DNA from: an uncultured Saprospiraceae bacterium
Lineage (GTDB): Bacteria; Bacteroidota; Bacteroidia; Chitinophagales; Saprospiraceae
Length of the DNA stretch: 64,000 nt
Direction of reading: 5' to 3'
Assembly: GCA_937929945.1 (NCBI GenBank)
Contig: CALFUK010000012.1
Span: 1-64,000 of the forward strand
Both the position numbers and the translations under genes were made by a program. The notes under the pieces are model-generated. The model did not search any database. It was given only the letters and a program-made list of their open reading frames with translations, and had not been told where the DNA came from. This document shows, piece by piece, positions 38,251-46,267 of the stretch; within the stretch, counting starts at the first letter, position 1; each line of letters begins with the position of its first letter.

Positions 38251-38561
38251 TATGATATGATAATTTCTGATCAGTACCAATCTAAAATTCGGACCTTAAT
38301 TCCCCGCATGATGATTTTCACCATACTATATTCTTAACAAAGGCCGTGAATCCAAATCATACACATTAAAATAAATTATATGTGTATTTGACTGATATTG
38401 CATTATAAAAAAGCCTATCTTTAGGATGTGATAATCTACACACATACAGCAAGATCATACAGGAACACTCAGAGGGCCATTCGGTCCTGATATCTACATA
38501 TAACCCATCATAGGGATAGCATCCCGTTTTCACCATCATCATTTATCTCTTTTACTTTGGC
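38251..38561. other. Leader region of the arginine cluster
   Basis: It separates the sensor kinase from the first gene of the arginine cluster. It holds a -7-like box (listed separately) that would give a leader of about 130 bases. A small GGGAT-agc-ATCCC hairpin at 38513-38525, followed by GTTTT, could be part of an attenuator, but the stem is short. No gene was seen. Confidence 0.35.
38416..38423 (+). promoter_or_regulatory. Candidate -7 box for the arginine cluster
   Basis: TATCTTTA differs from TAnnTTTG at the last base only and lies upstream of all nine co-directional arginine genes. No well-spaced -33 TTTG was found, so support is modest. Confidence 0.35.
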
Positions 38562-39194
38562 ATGGAATACACCATTCGAATAGCATCTGAGGATGATATC
38601 AAATATTCAAATGAGATATCAGACTTATATAAGCGATCAGCAGAAGAGCGCGGCACAGGCATAGCCCTGAGGCAGCCAGCATACATTCTAAAAAAGATCA
38701 AAGCAGAACACGCCGTCATAGCTATGCAAGCTGATGAGCTGGCAGGCTTCTGCTATGTAGAAACCTTCAGCAGCGGAGAGTATGTCTCTAACTCTGGACT
38801 GATCGTAAAGTCAAAATTCAGAGGCCAAGGACTCGCCAAAAAGATAAAGAAGACTGCAGTCCAGCTCGCTCGCAGTAAATATCCACAGGCAAAACTCTTT
38901 GGGATCACCACCAGTGATGTGGTCCTTAGAATCAATAGTGAGCTGGGCTACAAGCCAGTCACATTTAACAAGCTGACTACGGATGCAGAATTCTGGAATG
39001 GCTGCTCCAGCTGTCGCAACTATGATATCCTCCTGCGCAACGAAAAGAAAATGTGCCTCTGTACCGCCATGCTGGCACCATCGAAACTAGAAAAGAAACA
39101 AGCAAAAGAAGCCAAGAAAGCCGAAAAGAAAATCATCAAACAAGCTGTCAAAAAAGCAATCAAGGACGCCAAAAAGAATAAAGCCCATGAGTAA
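38562..39194 (+). CDS. GNAT acyltransferase, candidate glutamate N-acyltransferase of arginine synthesis
   Basis: A 210-aa protein. Residues about 1-150 form a GNAT fold; SGLIVKSKFRGQGLAKKIKK holds the acyl-CoA pyrophosphate loop (R-G-Q-G-L-A). A small Cys cluster (CSSCRNYDILL, MCLC) follows, and the last about 38 residues are a Lys/Ala-rich helix. As first gene of the arginine cluster, and with an 8-base overlap onto argG, it is the natural candidate for the first step, acylation of glutamate, because no classical argA or argJ is present. The family is certain; the substrate is inferred from context. The Cys pairs could bind a metal, and the basic tail is unusual. Confidence 0.75.
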   Translation: MEYTIRIASEDDIKYSNEISDLYKRSAEERGTGIALRQPAYILKKIKAEHAVIAMQADELAGFCYVETFSSGEYVSNSGLIVKSKFRGQGLAKKIKKTAVQLARSKYPQAKLFGITTSDVVLRINSELGYKPVTFNKLTTDAEFWNGCSSCRNYDILLRNEKKMCLCTAMLAPSKLEKKQAKEAKKAEKKIIKQAVKKAIKDAKKNKAHE

Positions 39195-40386
39195 TAAAGT
39201 CGTATTAGCCTACAGCGGGGGCCTAGATACATCTTTCTGTATCCCCTATCTAATAGAGCAAGGCTATGAGGTGGATGCCATCACCATCGATACAGGTGGC
39301 TTCCTCTCTAAAGAAAAAGACCTGATCGAAAAAAGAGCCTACGAGCTGGGTGCCCGTCACTATGAATGCATCGACATCAGTGCTCAGTATTATAAGAAAT
39401 GCCTCAAGTATTTGCTCTATGGTAATGTGCTCAGAAATCACACCTATCCCCTGTCCGTGAGTTCTGAAAGAGCCTTTCAAGCACTGGCCATCCTGCAGTA
39501 CTGCCAAGAAAATGATGCGACACATGTAGCCCATGGCAGCACCGGAGCCGGCAATGATCAGATCCGATTTGACCTTATCTTCCAGAGCCTGGCACCCGAA
39601 ATCCAGATCATCACACCGATCAGAGACAACTCACTATCCAGACAAGAGGAAGTAGATTATTTAAAGCAGCACGGTGTGAACTGGAGCGAGGAAAAGAAAA
39701 ACTACTCCATCAATGTCGGCATCTGGGGCACCTCCGTAGGTGGCAAAGAGACGCTGACCTCTGATCAAGCTTTACCCAGCTCAGCCTACCCCTCGCAACT
39801 GAAGAAGACTGATCCCAGTACACTCACAGTCAGCTTCACCGCAGGAGAGGTATCAGGGCTGAATGGTAAAGCCTATGATGACCCTATACAGCTGATCAAA
39901 GACTTAGAAGTCATCGGCTCTGCTTATGCCATTGGGCGCGACATACACGTGGGTGATACCATCATCGGCATTAAGGGCCGAGTGGGATTTGAGGCAGCAG
40001 CAGCCATGATCCTGATCAAAGCGCATCAGCTCCTGGAGAAACACGTCTTATCTAAATGGCAAGCACACTGGAAGCAGCAGATGGCTGACTGGTACGGCAT
40101 GATGCTGCACGAAGGTCAGTTCCTGGATCCCGTGATGAGGAATCTGGAATGCTTTATAGAAGATACTCAGGCCCACGTCACGGGCGATGTATACATGACC
40201 CTGAAGCCATACCACTTCTCCCTCAATGGCATCAGCTCCCCCCATGACCTGATGAAAAGCGAATTCGGTCAGTATGGAGAAAAAAATGAAGGCTGGTCAG
40301 CAGCAGAAGCGAAAGGCTTCATCAAGATACTTTCTAACCAGTACAAGATTTATCACGGTGTGAACCAAACAAAAATAAAACTATGA
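39187..40386 (+). CDS. argG: Argininosuccinate synthase
   Basis: A 399-aa protein. It joins citrulline and aspartate using ATP to form argininosuccinate. The ATP-pyrophosphatase P-loop AYSGGLDTSF (about residues 8-17) is intact, with AHGSTGAGNDQIRFD and the SINVGIWGTSVGGKE region also conserved. Cytoplasmic. It overlaps the upstream GNAT gene by 8 bases and the downstream argC start by 4, indicating tight coupling in one transcript. The length is normal for the family. Putting argG before the early-pathway genes is common in Bacteroidota. Confidence 0.96.
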   Translation: MSNKVVLAYSGGLDTSFCIPYLIEQGYEVDAITIDTGGFLSKEKDLIEKRAYELGARHYECIDISAQYYKKCLKYLLYGNVLRNHTYPLSVSSERAFQALAILQYCQENDATHVAHGSTGAGNDQIRFDLIFQSLAPEIQIITPIRDNSLSRQEEVDYLKQHGVNWSEEKKNYSINVGIWGTSVGGKETLTSDQALPSSAYPSQLKKTDPSTLTVSFTAGEVSGLNGKAYDDPIQLIKDLEVIGSAYAIGRDIHVGDTIIGIKGRVGFEAAAAMILIKAHQLLEKHVLSKWQAHWKQQMADWYGMMLHEGQFLDPVMRNLECFIEDTQAHVTGDVYMTLKPYHFSLNGISSPHDLMKSEFGQYGEKNEGWSAAEAKGFIKILSNQYKIYHGVNQTKIKL

Positions 40387-41345
40387 TCCAGGCAGCAATC
40401 ATTGGCGGAGGCGGATTCACTGCTGGAGAGCTCATCAGAATACTCCTGCATCATCCTGGAGTCAACCTAAACTACGTCCTCAGCGAGAGCCAAGTGGGTA
40501 AGCTACTATCTGATACGCACCAAGACCTCATAGGAGAGACCGGTATCACATTTACGGATGAGTATAGCCCAGAAGTAGATGTCACATTCCTGTGCAAAGG
40601 CCACGGAAAATCAAAACAATTTATAGATAAGCATACCATCCCAGAATCCACCACGATCATTGACCTCAGTCGGGACTTCAGACTCAAGGATGGCAATCCG
40701 TATATCTATGGTCTGCCAGAACTGAATCGAGAAGTCATCAAAAATAATAACCGCATCGCTAATCCAGGCTGCTTCGCGACCGCCATCCAGCTAGCACTCC
40801 TGCCTTTAGCCCAGGCAAGAGCACTACACTCCGATGTCCACCTGCAAGGCATCACCGGCGCTACGGGCGCTGGCCAGGCTAAGCTGGACACCACCCACTT
40901 CAGCTGGAGGAATAATAACATCTCCGTCTATAAGCCATTCAAACATCAGCATCTGACAGAGGTCTATCAGACCATACAGCAGTGTCAGGATGAATATCGA
41001 TCAGAGCTGTGCTTCATCCCCATGCGAGGTGACTTCACGAGAGGTATACTCATCAGTGGCTATGTGAAGACTGACTTATCAGAAGGCGAATTACTCAATT
41101 TATACCATGAGCAATACGCACACGAACCATTCACTCACGTGACGGAACATAACATCCATCTGAAGCAAGTGGTGAATACGAACAAATGCCTGATCCATGT
41201 GGAAAAGCACGGTGACAAGGCCTTCATCATCAGCGCCATCGATAATCTGCTCAAAGGCGCATCTGGGCAGGCCGTACAAAACATGAACATTCACTTCGGA
41301 CTGGAAGAGCACACCGGCCTGCATCTTAAACCCATGGCATACTGA
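40383..41345 (+). CDS. argC: N-acyl-gamma-glutamyl-phosphate reductase
   Basis: A 320-aa protein. It reduces N-acylglutamyl phosphate to the semialdehyde with NADPH. The dinucleotide-binding start IIGGGGFTAGELIRIL (about 6-21) and the catalytic Cys in ANPGCFATAIQLALLPL are clear, as is GITGATGAGQ. It overlaps argG by four bases and is followed by argD after two bases. Length is in the short-type ArgC range. Whether the natural acyl group is acetyl or succinyl depends on the cluster's first enzyme and cannot be read here. Confidence 0.95.
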   Translation: MIQAAIIGGGGFTAGELIRILLHHPGVNLNYVLSESQVGKLLSDTHQDLIGETGITFTDEYSPEVDVTFLCKGHGKSKQFIDKHTIPESTTIIDLSRDFRLKDGNPYIYGLPELNREVIKNNNRIANPGCFATAIQLALLPLAQARALHSDVHLQGITGATGAGQAKLDTTHFSWRNNNISVYKPFKHQHLTEVYQTIQQCQDEYRSELCFIPMRGDFTRGILISGYVKTDLSEGELLNLYHEQYAHEPFTHVTEHNIHLKQVVNTNKCLIHVEKHGDKAFIISAIDNLLKGASGQAVQNMNIHFGLEEHTGLHLKPMAY

Positions 41346-41347
41346 TT

Positions 41348-42493
41348 ATGATAGCACTCTACGATGTATACAGCCTCTTCGAGATAGAGCCCGTCAAAGC
41401 TGCAGGACCATATGTCTATGAGGCAGATGGGACAGAATATTTAGATTTTTACGGAGGTCATGCGGTCATCTCTATCGGCCACTCACACCCTCATTATATC
41501 AGACGGATGAAAGACCAAATTGACAAGATGGTCTTCTATTCTAATAGTGTGCAGAACTCGCTGCAATCAGAATTCTGCCAGCTGCTGCAGCAAGCCAGTG
41601 GGCTGGATGGCTTTGATCTCTTCTTCTGTAACTCAGGGGCCGAAGCTAATGAGAATGCGCTCAAACTGGCCTCCTTTCACAATGACAGAACCAAGGTGCT
41701 GTCTTTGAAAAAAGGATTTCACGGCAGGACCTCAGCAGCGGTGAATAGCACTGACAGCCAGAAGATCATCGCCCCCATCAATAAGGGATTCGAAGTGATA
41801 TATCACGATATCGCTGATGAAGAAGCCATGTACCAAGATGTGATGAGTGGCGACTTCTGCGCCGTGATCATCGAGGCCATACAGGGCATCGGCGGCATCC
41901 ACGAAGTGCCGGATCAATACCTGAATCGTATCATGCAGGCCTGTGAGCAGACAGACACCGCCTTCATCGCTGATGAGGTGCAGGCTGGATACGCGCGCTC
42001 TGGCGACTTCTTCTCCTTTCAGCGAAGTGGCATCAGGCCAGATGTGATCTCCATGGCGAAAGGCATGGGCAATGGATTTCCAATCGGCGGAGTGCTGATC
42101 AATAGTGCTAAAATACCAGCGTGGAAAGGCATGCTGGGATCTACCTTTGGTGGCAGTCACTTAGCCTGTGCCGCGGGCTCAGCAGTATTAGAAGTGATCA
42201 TCGAAGAAGACTTACAGACGCACGCCGCAGGCATGGGAGAATACCTCATGAAGCAGCTCAAGGTCATTGATAGAATCAGCGAAGTGCGAGGAAGAGGCCT
42301 GATGATTGGTTTACAATTTGACAAGCCCGTAGCTGATCTGCGCAAGCACATGTTGCATGAGCATAAAGTATTCACGGGCAGCTCTTCTGATAAGCACGTC
42401 ATGAGACTGCTGCCTCCGCTGAATATCAATCGAAGGCAGGCTGATCATTTTATCAGGGCACTGCTGGCCAGTATAGCAGACATTAATTTCTGA
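41348..42493 (+). CDS. argD: N-acylornithine aminotransferase
   Basis: A 381-aa class III PLP aminotransferase that makes N-acylornithine from the semialdehyde with glutamate as amino donor. Family signatures: FYGGHAVISIGHSHPHY, FCNSGAEANENALKLA (phosphate cup), FIADEVQAGYARSG with the PLP-ring Asp, and MAKGMGNGFPIGG with the Schiff-base Lys. It starts two bases after argC. Compared with the usual 390-405 aa it is slightly short but has all core motifs. After its stop an 82-base gap with an inverted repeat precedes the carbamoyltransferase. Confidence 0.94.
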   Translation: MIALYDVYSLFEIEPVKAAGPYVYEADGTEYLDFYGGHAVISIGHSHPHYIRRMKDQIDKMVFYSNSVQNSLQSEFCQLLQQASGLDGFDLFFCNSGAEANENALKLASFHNDRTKVLSLKKGFHGRTSAAVNSTDSQKIIAPINKGFEVIYHDIADEEAMYQDVMSGDFCAVIIEAIQGIGGIHEVPDQYLNRIMQACEQTDTAFIADEVQAGYARSGDFFSFQRSGIRPDVISMAKGMGNGFPIGGVLINSAKIPAWKGMLGSTFGGSHLACAAGSAVLEVIIEEDLQTHAAGMGEYLMKQLKVIDRISEVRGRGLMIGLQFDKPVADLRKHMLHEHKVFTGSSSDKHVMRLLPPLNINRRQADHFIRALLASIADINF

Positions 42494-42496
42494 ATG

Positions 42497-42525
42497 ATTA
42501 TGCTTTGATCTTGTCATAGCATAAT
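42497..42525. promoter_or_regulatory. Inverted repeat between argD and argF'
   Basis: ATTATGCT (42497-42504) and AGCATAAT (42518-42525) are a perfect 8-bp inverted repeat with a 13-base spacer, in the first long gap of the cluster. It may be an operator, a processing hairpin or a weak terminator. No run of T follows. Confidence 0.35.
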
Positions 42526-42575
42526 GCATTAAAACCATCGTTACATACCATAAGGTCTTAAATCATTAAAATCCA

Positions 42576-43532
42576 ATGAAGCATTTTTACTCAGTCGATA
42601 GCGTCAGTAATGTAGGAGCTCTAGTCAGTGATGCACTGGCCATGAAGCGGCACAGTGTGCCACATCCACATCATACCCAGGGCAAAAGCATGCTCCTGCT
42701 CTTCTTCAATCCCAGCCTTAGGACGAGACTCAGCACGCAGCTGGCAGCGCAGCAGCTCGGCATGCACACCATCTGCATGAATGCTGGCGAGGGATGGAAG
42801 TGGGAGATAGAGTCAGGCGTGATCATGAACATGGACAAGGCAGAGCATATCAAAGATGCCGCAAAGGTCATCAGCCAGTATGTGGACATCGTGGGCATCA
42901 GATCCTTTCCTGGACTCACAGATCGAGAGGAGGACTACCGAGATGAACTGATGCAAGAATTCATGACTCATGCCGAAATCCCTGTAGTAAATATGGAGTC
43001 ATCCATCTATCATCCGCTGCAATCACTGACAGATCTGATCACCATAGAAGAAGCCAGAGCTGACCGGGCCAAGCTAAAGGTGGTGCTGAGCTGGGCGCCC
43101 CACCCTAAGGCCCTGCCCCAAGCAGTATCTAATTCTTTCCTGCAGTGGATGGCTAAGACCAATCACGAAGTCACCGTGACCCATCCTCATGGCTATGAGC
43201 TGAAAGAAGAATTCACTCAAGGTACCACCATAGAGTATGACCAGATGAAAGCCTTTGAAGGGGCGGACATCATCTACACTAAAAACTGGTCAGCCTATGA
43301 GCCATATGGTCAGATCCTGACGGAAGACCAGCACTGGATGGTCAATAAGAAAAAAATGGCTGTGACGAATGAAGCAAAATTCATGCACTGCCTGCCTGTC
43401 AGAAGAAATGTAGTGGTCACTGATGGCGTCATGAATGGACCCAACGCACTGATCTATCAGCAGGCAGGCAATCGGCTGCACGCTGCGAAAACCGTAATCT
43501 ACAACTTACTAAATCAAAAAAACAATGGCTAA
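42576..43532 (+). CDS. argF': N-acylornithine carbamoyltransferase (AOTCase/SOTCase family)
   Basis: A 318-aa transcarbamylase. The carbamoyl-phosphate site FFNPSLRTR (about 43-51, S47-x-R-T-R) and HCLPVRRN (271-278) are intact. It lacks the ornithine-binding signature of ordinary ArgF and instead has the IRSFPGL, NMESSIYHPLQSL and LSWAPHPKALP segments of the enzymes that carbamoylate acetyl- or succinyl-ornithine. Aligned by eye with Xanthomonas AOTCase from memory, Ala89 sits at the residue that is Glu92 there and Pro90 in Bacteroides SOTCase, and Val280 replaces the carboxylated Lys302. Acyl specificity is thus unresolved. It overlaps the HAD gene by 8 bases. Confidence 0.93.
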   Translation: MKHFYSVDSVSNVGALVSDALAMKRHSVPHPHHTQGKSMLLLFFNPSLRTRLSTQLAAQQLGMHTICMNAGEGWKWEIESGVIMNMDKAEHIKDAAKVISQYVDIVGIRSFPGLTDREEDYRDELMQEFMTHAEIPVVNMESSIYHPLQSLTDLITIEEARADRAKLKVVLSWAPHPKALPQAVSNSFLQWMAKTNHEVTVTHPHGYELKEEFTQGTTIEYDQMKAFEGADIIYTKNWSAYEPYGQILTEDQHWMVNKKKMAVTNEAKFMHCLPVRRNVVVTDGVMNGPNALIYQQAGNRLHAAKTVIYNLLNQKNNG

Positions 43533-44217
43533 AAATCTAATCATCTTTGACATCGACGGCACTGTGACCGAAAGCGAAAATCATCACCTAGTCGCTTACG
43601 AATATGCCCTGCAAGAGATGGGCATAGAGAATATCAATACTGACTGGCCCTCCTACCAGCACATCACAGATCGGCATGTCTTAGCTGTGAACTTTCTTCG
43701 TCATTTTGGAGAAGAGCTGAGCCTCTCTGACGTGAAAGACTGTGAAGCCCTGATCATGAAAAAATTAGAGACGATGCCCAGCATCGCACAGAAGCCTGGT
43801 GCAGCTACCTTGATCAATGAGCTGTGGAATCACGATGACTGGGATCTGGCTTTCGCCACAGGCTCTCTCTACCTGCCTGCTGTCAAAAAGCTGAAGGATG
43901 CAGAGATCAAATACAAGCCCTCCGTAGTCATCGCCTCTAATGAGATCGAAACCAGGGAAGGACTGATTACTGCAGCCATAGAAGCTGCCAAAAAACTAAA
44001 TCATGTGACTCACTATCAGTCAATTCTATCCTGTGGTGACGGGCTGTGGGACTGGCAGACAGCACAGCGTAGCGGAGTCAGCTTTCTCGGAGTGAGCACC
44101 CACCACAAGCAAGAATTAATAGCTGCTGGGGTGACGCAGCACATTGACGACTGGCAGGATATAAGTCCTGAAGATCTTTATGCCTACATCAGTGAGGACA
44201 TTGATATCACTTCGTAA
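43525..44217 (+). CDS. HAD-superfamily hydrolase embedded in the arginine cluster
   Basis: A 230-aa haloacid-dehalogenase-like phosphatase. Motif I is FDIDGTVTES (Asp nucleophile and general acid Asp, about residues 8-17), motif II FATGS, and the motif IV region SCGDGLWDWQTA. A helical cap is inserted between motifs I and II. By family it dephosphorylates a small metabolite or repairs a damaged phosphorylated one. Its start lies inside the end of argF' (8-base overlap), so it is translated with the pathway. A link to carbamoyl phosphate or acylglutamyl-phosphate side products is possible but only inferred. Confidence 0.85.
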   Translation: MAKNLIIFDIDGTVTESENHHLVAYEYALQEMGIENINTDWPSYQHITDRHVLAVNFLRHFGEELSLSDVKDCEALIMKKLETMPSIAQKPGAATLINELWNHDDWDLAFATGSLYLPAVKKLKDAEIKYKPSVVIASNEIETREGLITAAIEAAKKLNHVTHYQSILSCGDGLWDWQTAQRSGVSFLGVSTHHKQELIAAGVTQHIDDWQDISPEDLYAYISEDIDITS

Positions 44218-44310
44218 AGCGGATTGACTCATTAGTGAAAGCACCACAGAAGTGAGTGACAGTAACGCTTTATTATATAGCTCTCGATAAGAGGGTAAAA
44301 TCTGATAAAA

Positions 44311-45084
44311 ATGGAGACATTAGAAATCATTAAAATAGGAGGAAAAATAATCAGCGATGACCAGCTGCTGCAGACATTCATCAGCTCATTCAGTCAGATC
44401 AAAGGTGCGAAGATACTAGTGCATGGCGGAGGAAGAGCAGCCACCGAGCTATCTGCGATCCTGGGCATCAAGACGAAGATGATGCATGGTCGTAGAGTCA
44501 CGGACAAGGAAACACTAAGAGTCGCCACCATGGTCTATGCCGGGCTAATCAATAAATCCATCGTAGCCAAACTGCAGGCACAATCCTGCCAAGCCATTGG
44601 CCTCAGCGGAGCTGATGGCAATCTGATACAATCACACAAAAGAGAAGTGACGGACATTGACTACGGCTATGTAGGCGACATCGACCAGGTGAATGACAGC
44701 TTACTGCTGAGTCTCATACAAGACGCCTACACGCCAGTGATCTGCCCTCTGACGCATGACAGCCGCGGTCAGCTGCTCAATACGAATGCCGACACCATAG
44801 CTGCCAAGCTCACCCAGGCTATGTCCAAGCACTATGAAGTGCGACTGAAATACTGCTTCGAATACAATGGCGTGCTGAAGGACCTCGAGGATCAGAGCTC
44901 CATACTAAGTACTGTCAGCTCAGCAGACATCAAAACCTACATCAAGGATGGCACCTTTGCGAATGGTATGATCCCCAAAGCTGAAAATGCCTTTCACGCG
45001 CTGCAGCACGGAGCCAGCCAGGTCAATATCTGCGGCATAGAGCATGTACACGAGGCTAACCCAGGAACTCAATTTATCATATGA
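44311..45084 (+). CDS. argB: N-acylglutamate kinase
   Basis: A 257-aa amino-acid kinase of normal ArgB length, phosphorylating the gamma-carboxylate of N-acylglutamate. Conserved elements: KIGGKII at the N-terminus (ATP Lys), LVHGGGRAATEL (about 31-42), the substrate-binding HGRRVTDKETL, LSGADGNLI, and NTNADTIAAKL. It lacks the long N-terminal helix associated with the arginine-inhibited hexameric form, as seen from its start just before strand 1, so feedback inhibition of that kind is unlikely. A 93-base gap separates it from the HAD gene. Same strand and pathway. Confidence 0.95.
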   Translation: METLEIIKIGGKIISDDQLLQTFISSFSQIKGAKILVHGGGRAATELSAILGIKTKMMHGRRVTDKETLRVATMVYAGLINKSIVAKLQAQSCQAIGLSGADGNLIQSHKREVTDIDYGYVGDIDQVNDSLLLSLIQDAYTPVICPLTHDSRGQLLNTNADTIAAKLTQAMSKHYEVRLKYCFEYNGVLKDLEDQSSILSTVSSADIKTYIKDGTFANGMIPKAENAFHALQHGASQVNICGIEHVHEANPGTQFII

Positions 45085-45162
45085 TCTTGATATTAATACA
45101 ACGTAATAGGTCAGTACGCTTGAGAATTAGCCGAAAGGCATGAAGCCACAAATTGGAATTAA

Positions 45163-46215
45163 ATGAATACTGCTGACAGCATCTACATCCTACAAAAGCT
45201 CATCTCAACTCCCTCTCTATCAAAGGAGGAAGGTGCCACGGCAGACATCATTTCAGCTGCTTTAGCATCCTTTGGTGTGCAGCCAAAGAGAATTGGGCAT
45301 AACATCATAGCTCATACTCCAGGTGCTGCGGGATTGCCTATTGTCTTGCTAAACAGTCATCATGACACTGTAAAAGTATCCGAAGGCTGGACGAAAGATC
45401 CCTTTGGAGCAGAGCTGAAAGATGGAGTTATTTATGGTTTAGGGAGTAATGATGCAGGTGCGTCTCTGGTGTCACTCATGAATTGCTTCGTGCACTATCA
45501 TCAGCAAGAAGCCCTACCCTACCAGCTGTATTTCATCGCTTCTGCTGAGGAAGAAATATCTGGAAAAGGCGGATTAGAATTGGCCCTGCGTGAGCTCAGC
45601 CTGCAGCCTGATGTCGCTATTGTCGGTGAGCCCACAGAGTGCCAGATGGCCGTAGCTGAGAAGGGATTGATCGTGATCGACGGGGAGGCATCTGGTATCG
45701 CTGGTCATGCGGCTAATCAGATCGGTGACAATGCGATCTACAAAGCGATGAAGGACATCCAATGGATCGAGAACTATACATTCGCCAAACAGAGTGAATG
45801 GCTAAATCAGGTGAAAGTCACGGTGACTCAGATCGAAGCAGGCTACCAGCATAATGTGATCCCTGACCTGTGCAAATTCGTGATCGACTGTCGAGTCAAT
45901 GACCAATACAGCTTTGTGGATTTTTTAGAAATCCTGCGAACCAACTGCTCTTCTATTTTGACACCACGATCGCTACGACTCAAGCCTTCATCCATCGCCA
46001 TGGACCATCCCTTAGTACAGAAAGGCAAGGCCATGGGTCTATCGGCTTATGGCTCGAATACCTTATCAGACCAGGTATTTCTGAATTGTCCCAGTCTTAA
46101 AATAGGACCAGGGGACAGTCATAGATCGCACCAAGCAGACGAGTACATCCGTATAGCAGAAATAGAGCAAGGCATATCCACCTACAAAGAAATCCTAAGT
46201 GGCTTGATCATATAA
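45163..46215 (+). CDS. argE: M20 family deacylase, ArgE-like (N-acylcitrulline/ornithine deacylase)
   Basis: A 350-aa zinc peptidase-family protein. Metal ligands and catalytic residues are visible: SHHDTVKV (His and following Asp), GSNDAGASLVS (bridging Asp), ASAEEEISGKGG (catalytic Glu pair), VGEPTECQMAVAEKG and the final His in SHRSHQADEYI. In pathways with an acylornithine carbamoyltransferase this enzyme removes the acyl group from N-acylcitrulline. Location between argB and argH supports that. The exact acyl group is not shown. A dimerisation domain of about 110 residues is inserted, as usual for M20. Confidence 0.9.
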   Translation: MNTADSIYILQKLISTPSLSKEEGATADIISAALASFGVQPKRIGHNIIAHTPGAAGLPIVLLNSHHDTVKVSEGWTKDPFGAELKDGVIYGLGSNDAGASLVSLMNCFVHYHQQEALPYQLYFIASAEEEISGKGGLELALRELSLQPDVAIVGEPTECQMAVAEKGLIVIDGEASGIAGHAANQIGDNAIYKAMKDIQWIENYTFAKQSEWLNQVKVTVTQIEAGYQHNVIPDLCKFVIDCRVNDQYSFVDFLEILRTNCSSILTPRSLRLKPSSIAMDHPLVQKGKAMGLSAYGSNTLSDQVFLNCPSLKIGPGDSHRSHQADEYIRIAEIEQGISTYKEILSGLII

Positions 46216-46267
46216 ATGAAATAAGGAAAGAAACCATACCACTTCACCAATTCAAAAAAATAAGCCT

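Noticed and set aside
42497-42525. ArgR-type operator
   Set aside because: The inverted repeat does not resemble the ARG box, and no arginine regulator gene is near, so it is listed only as an unassigned inverted repeat.
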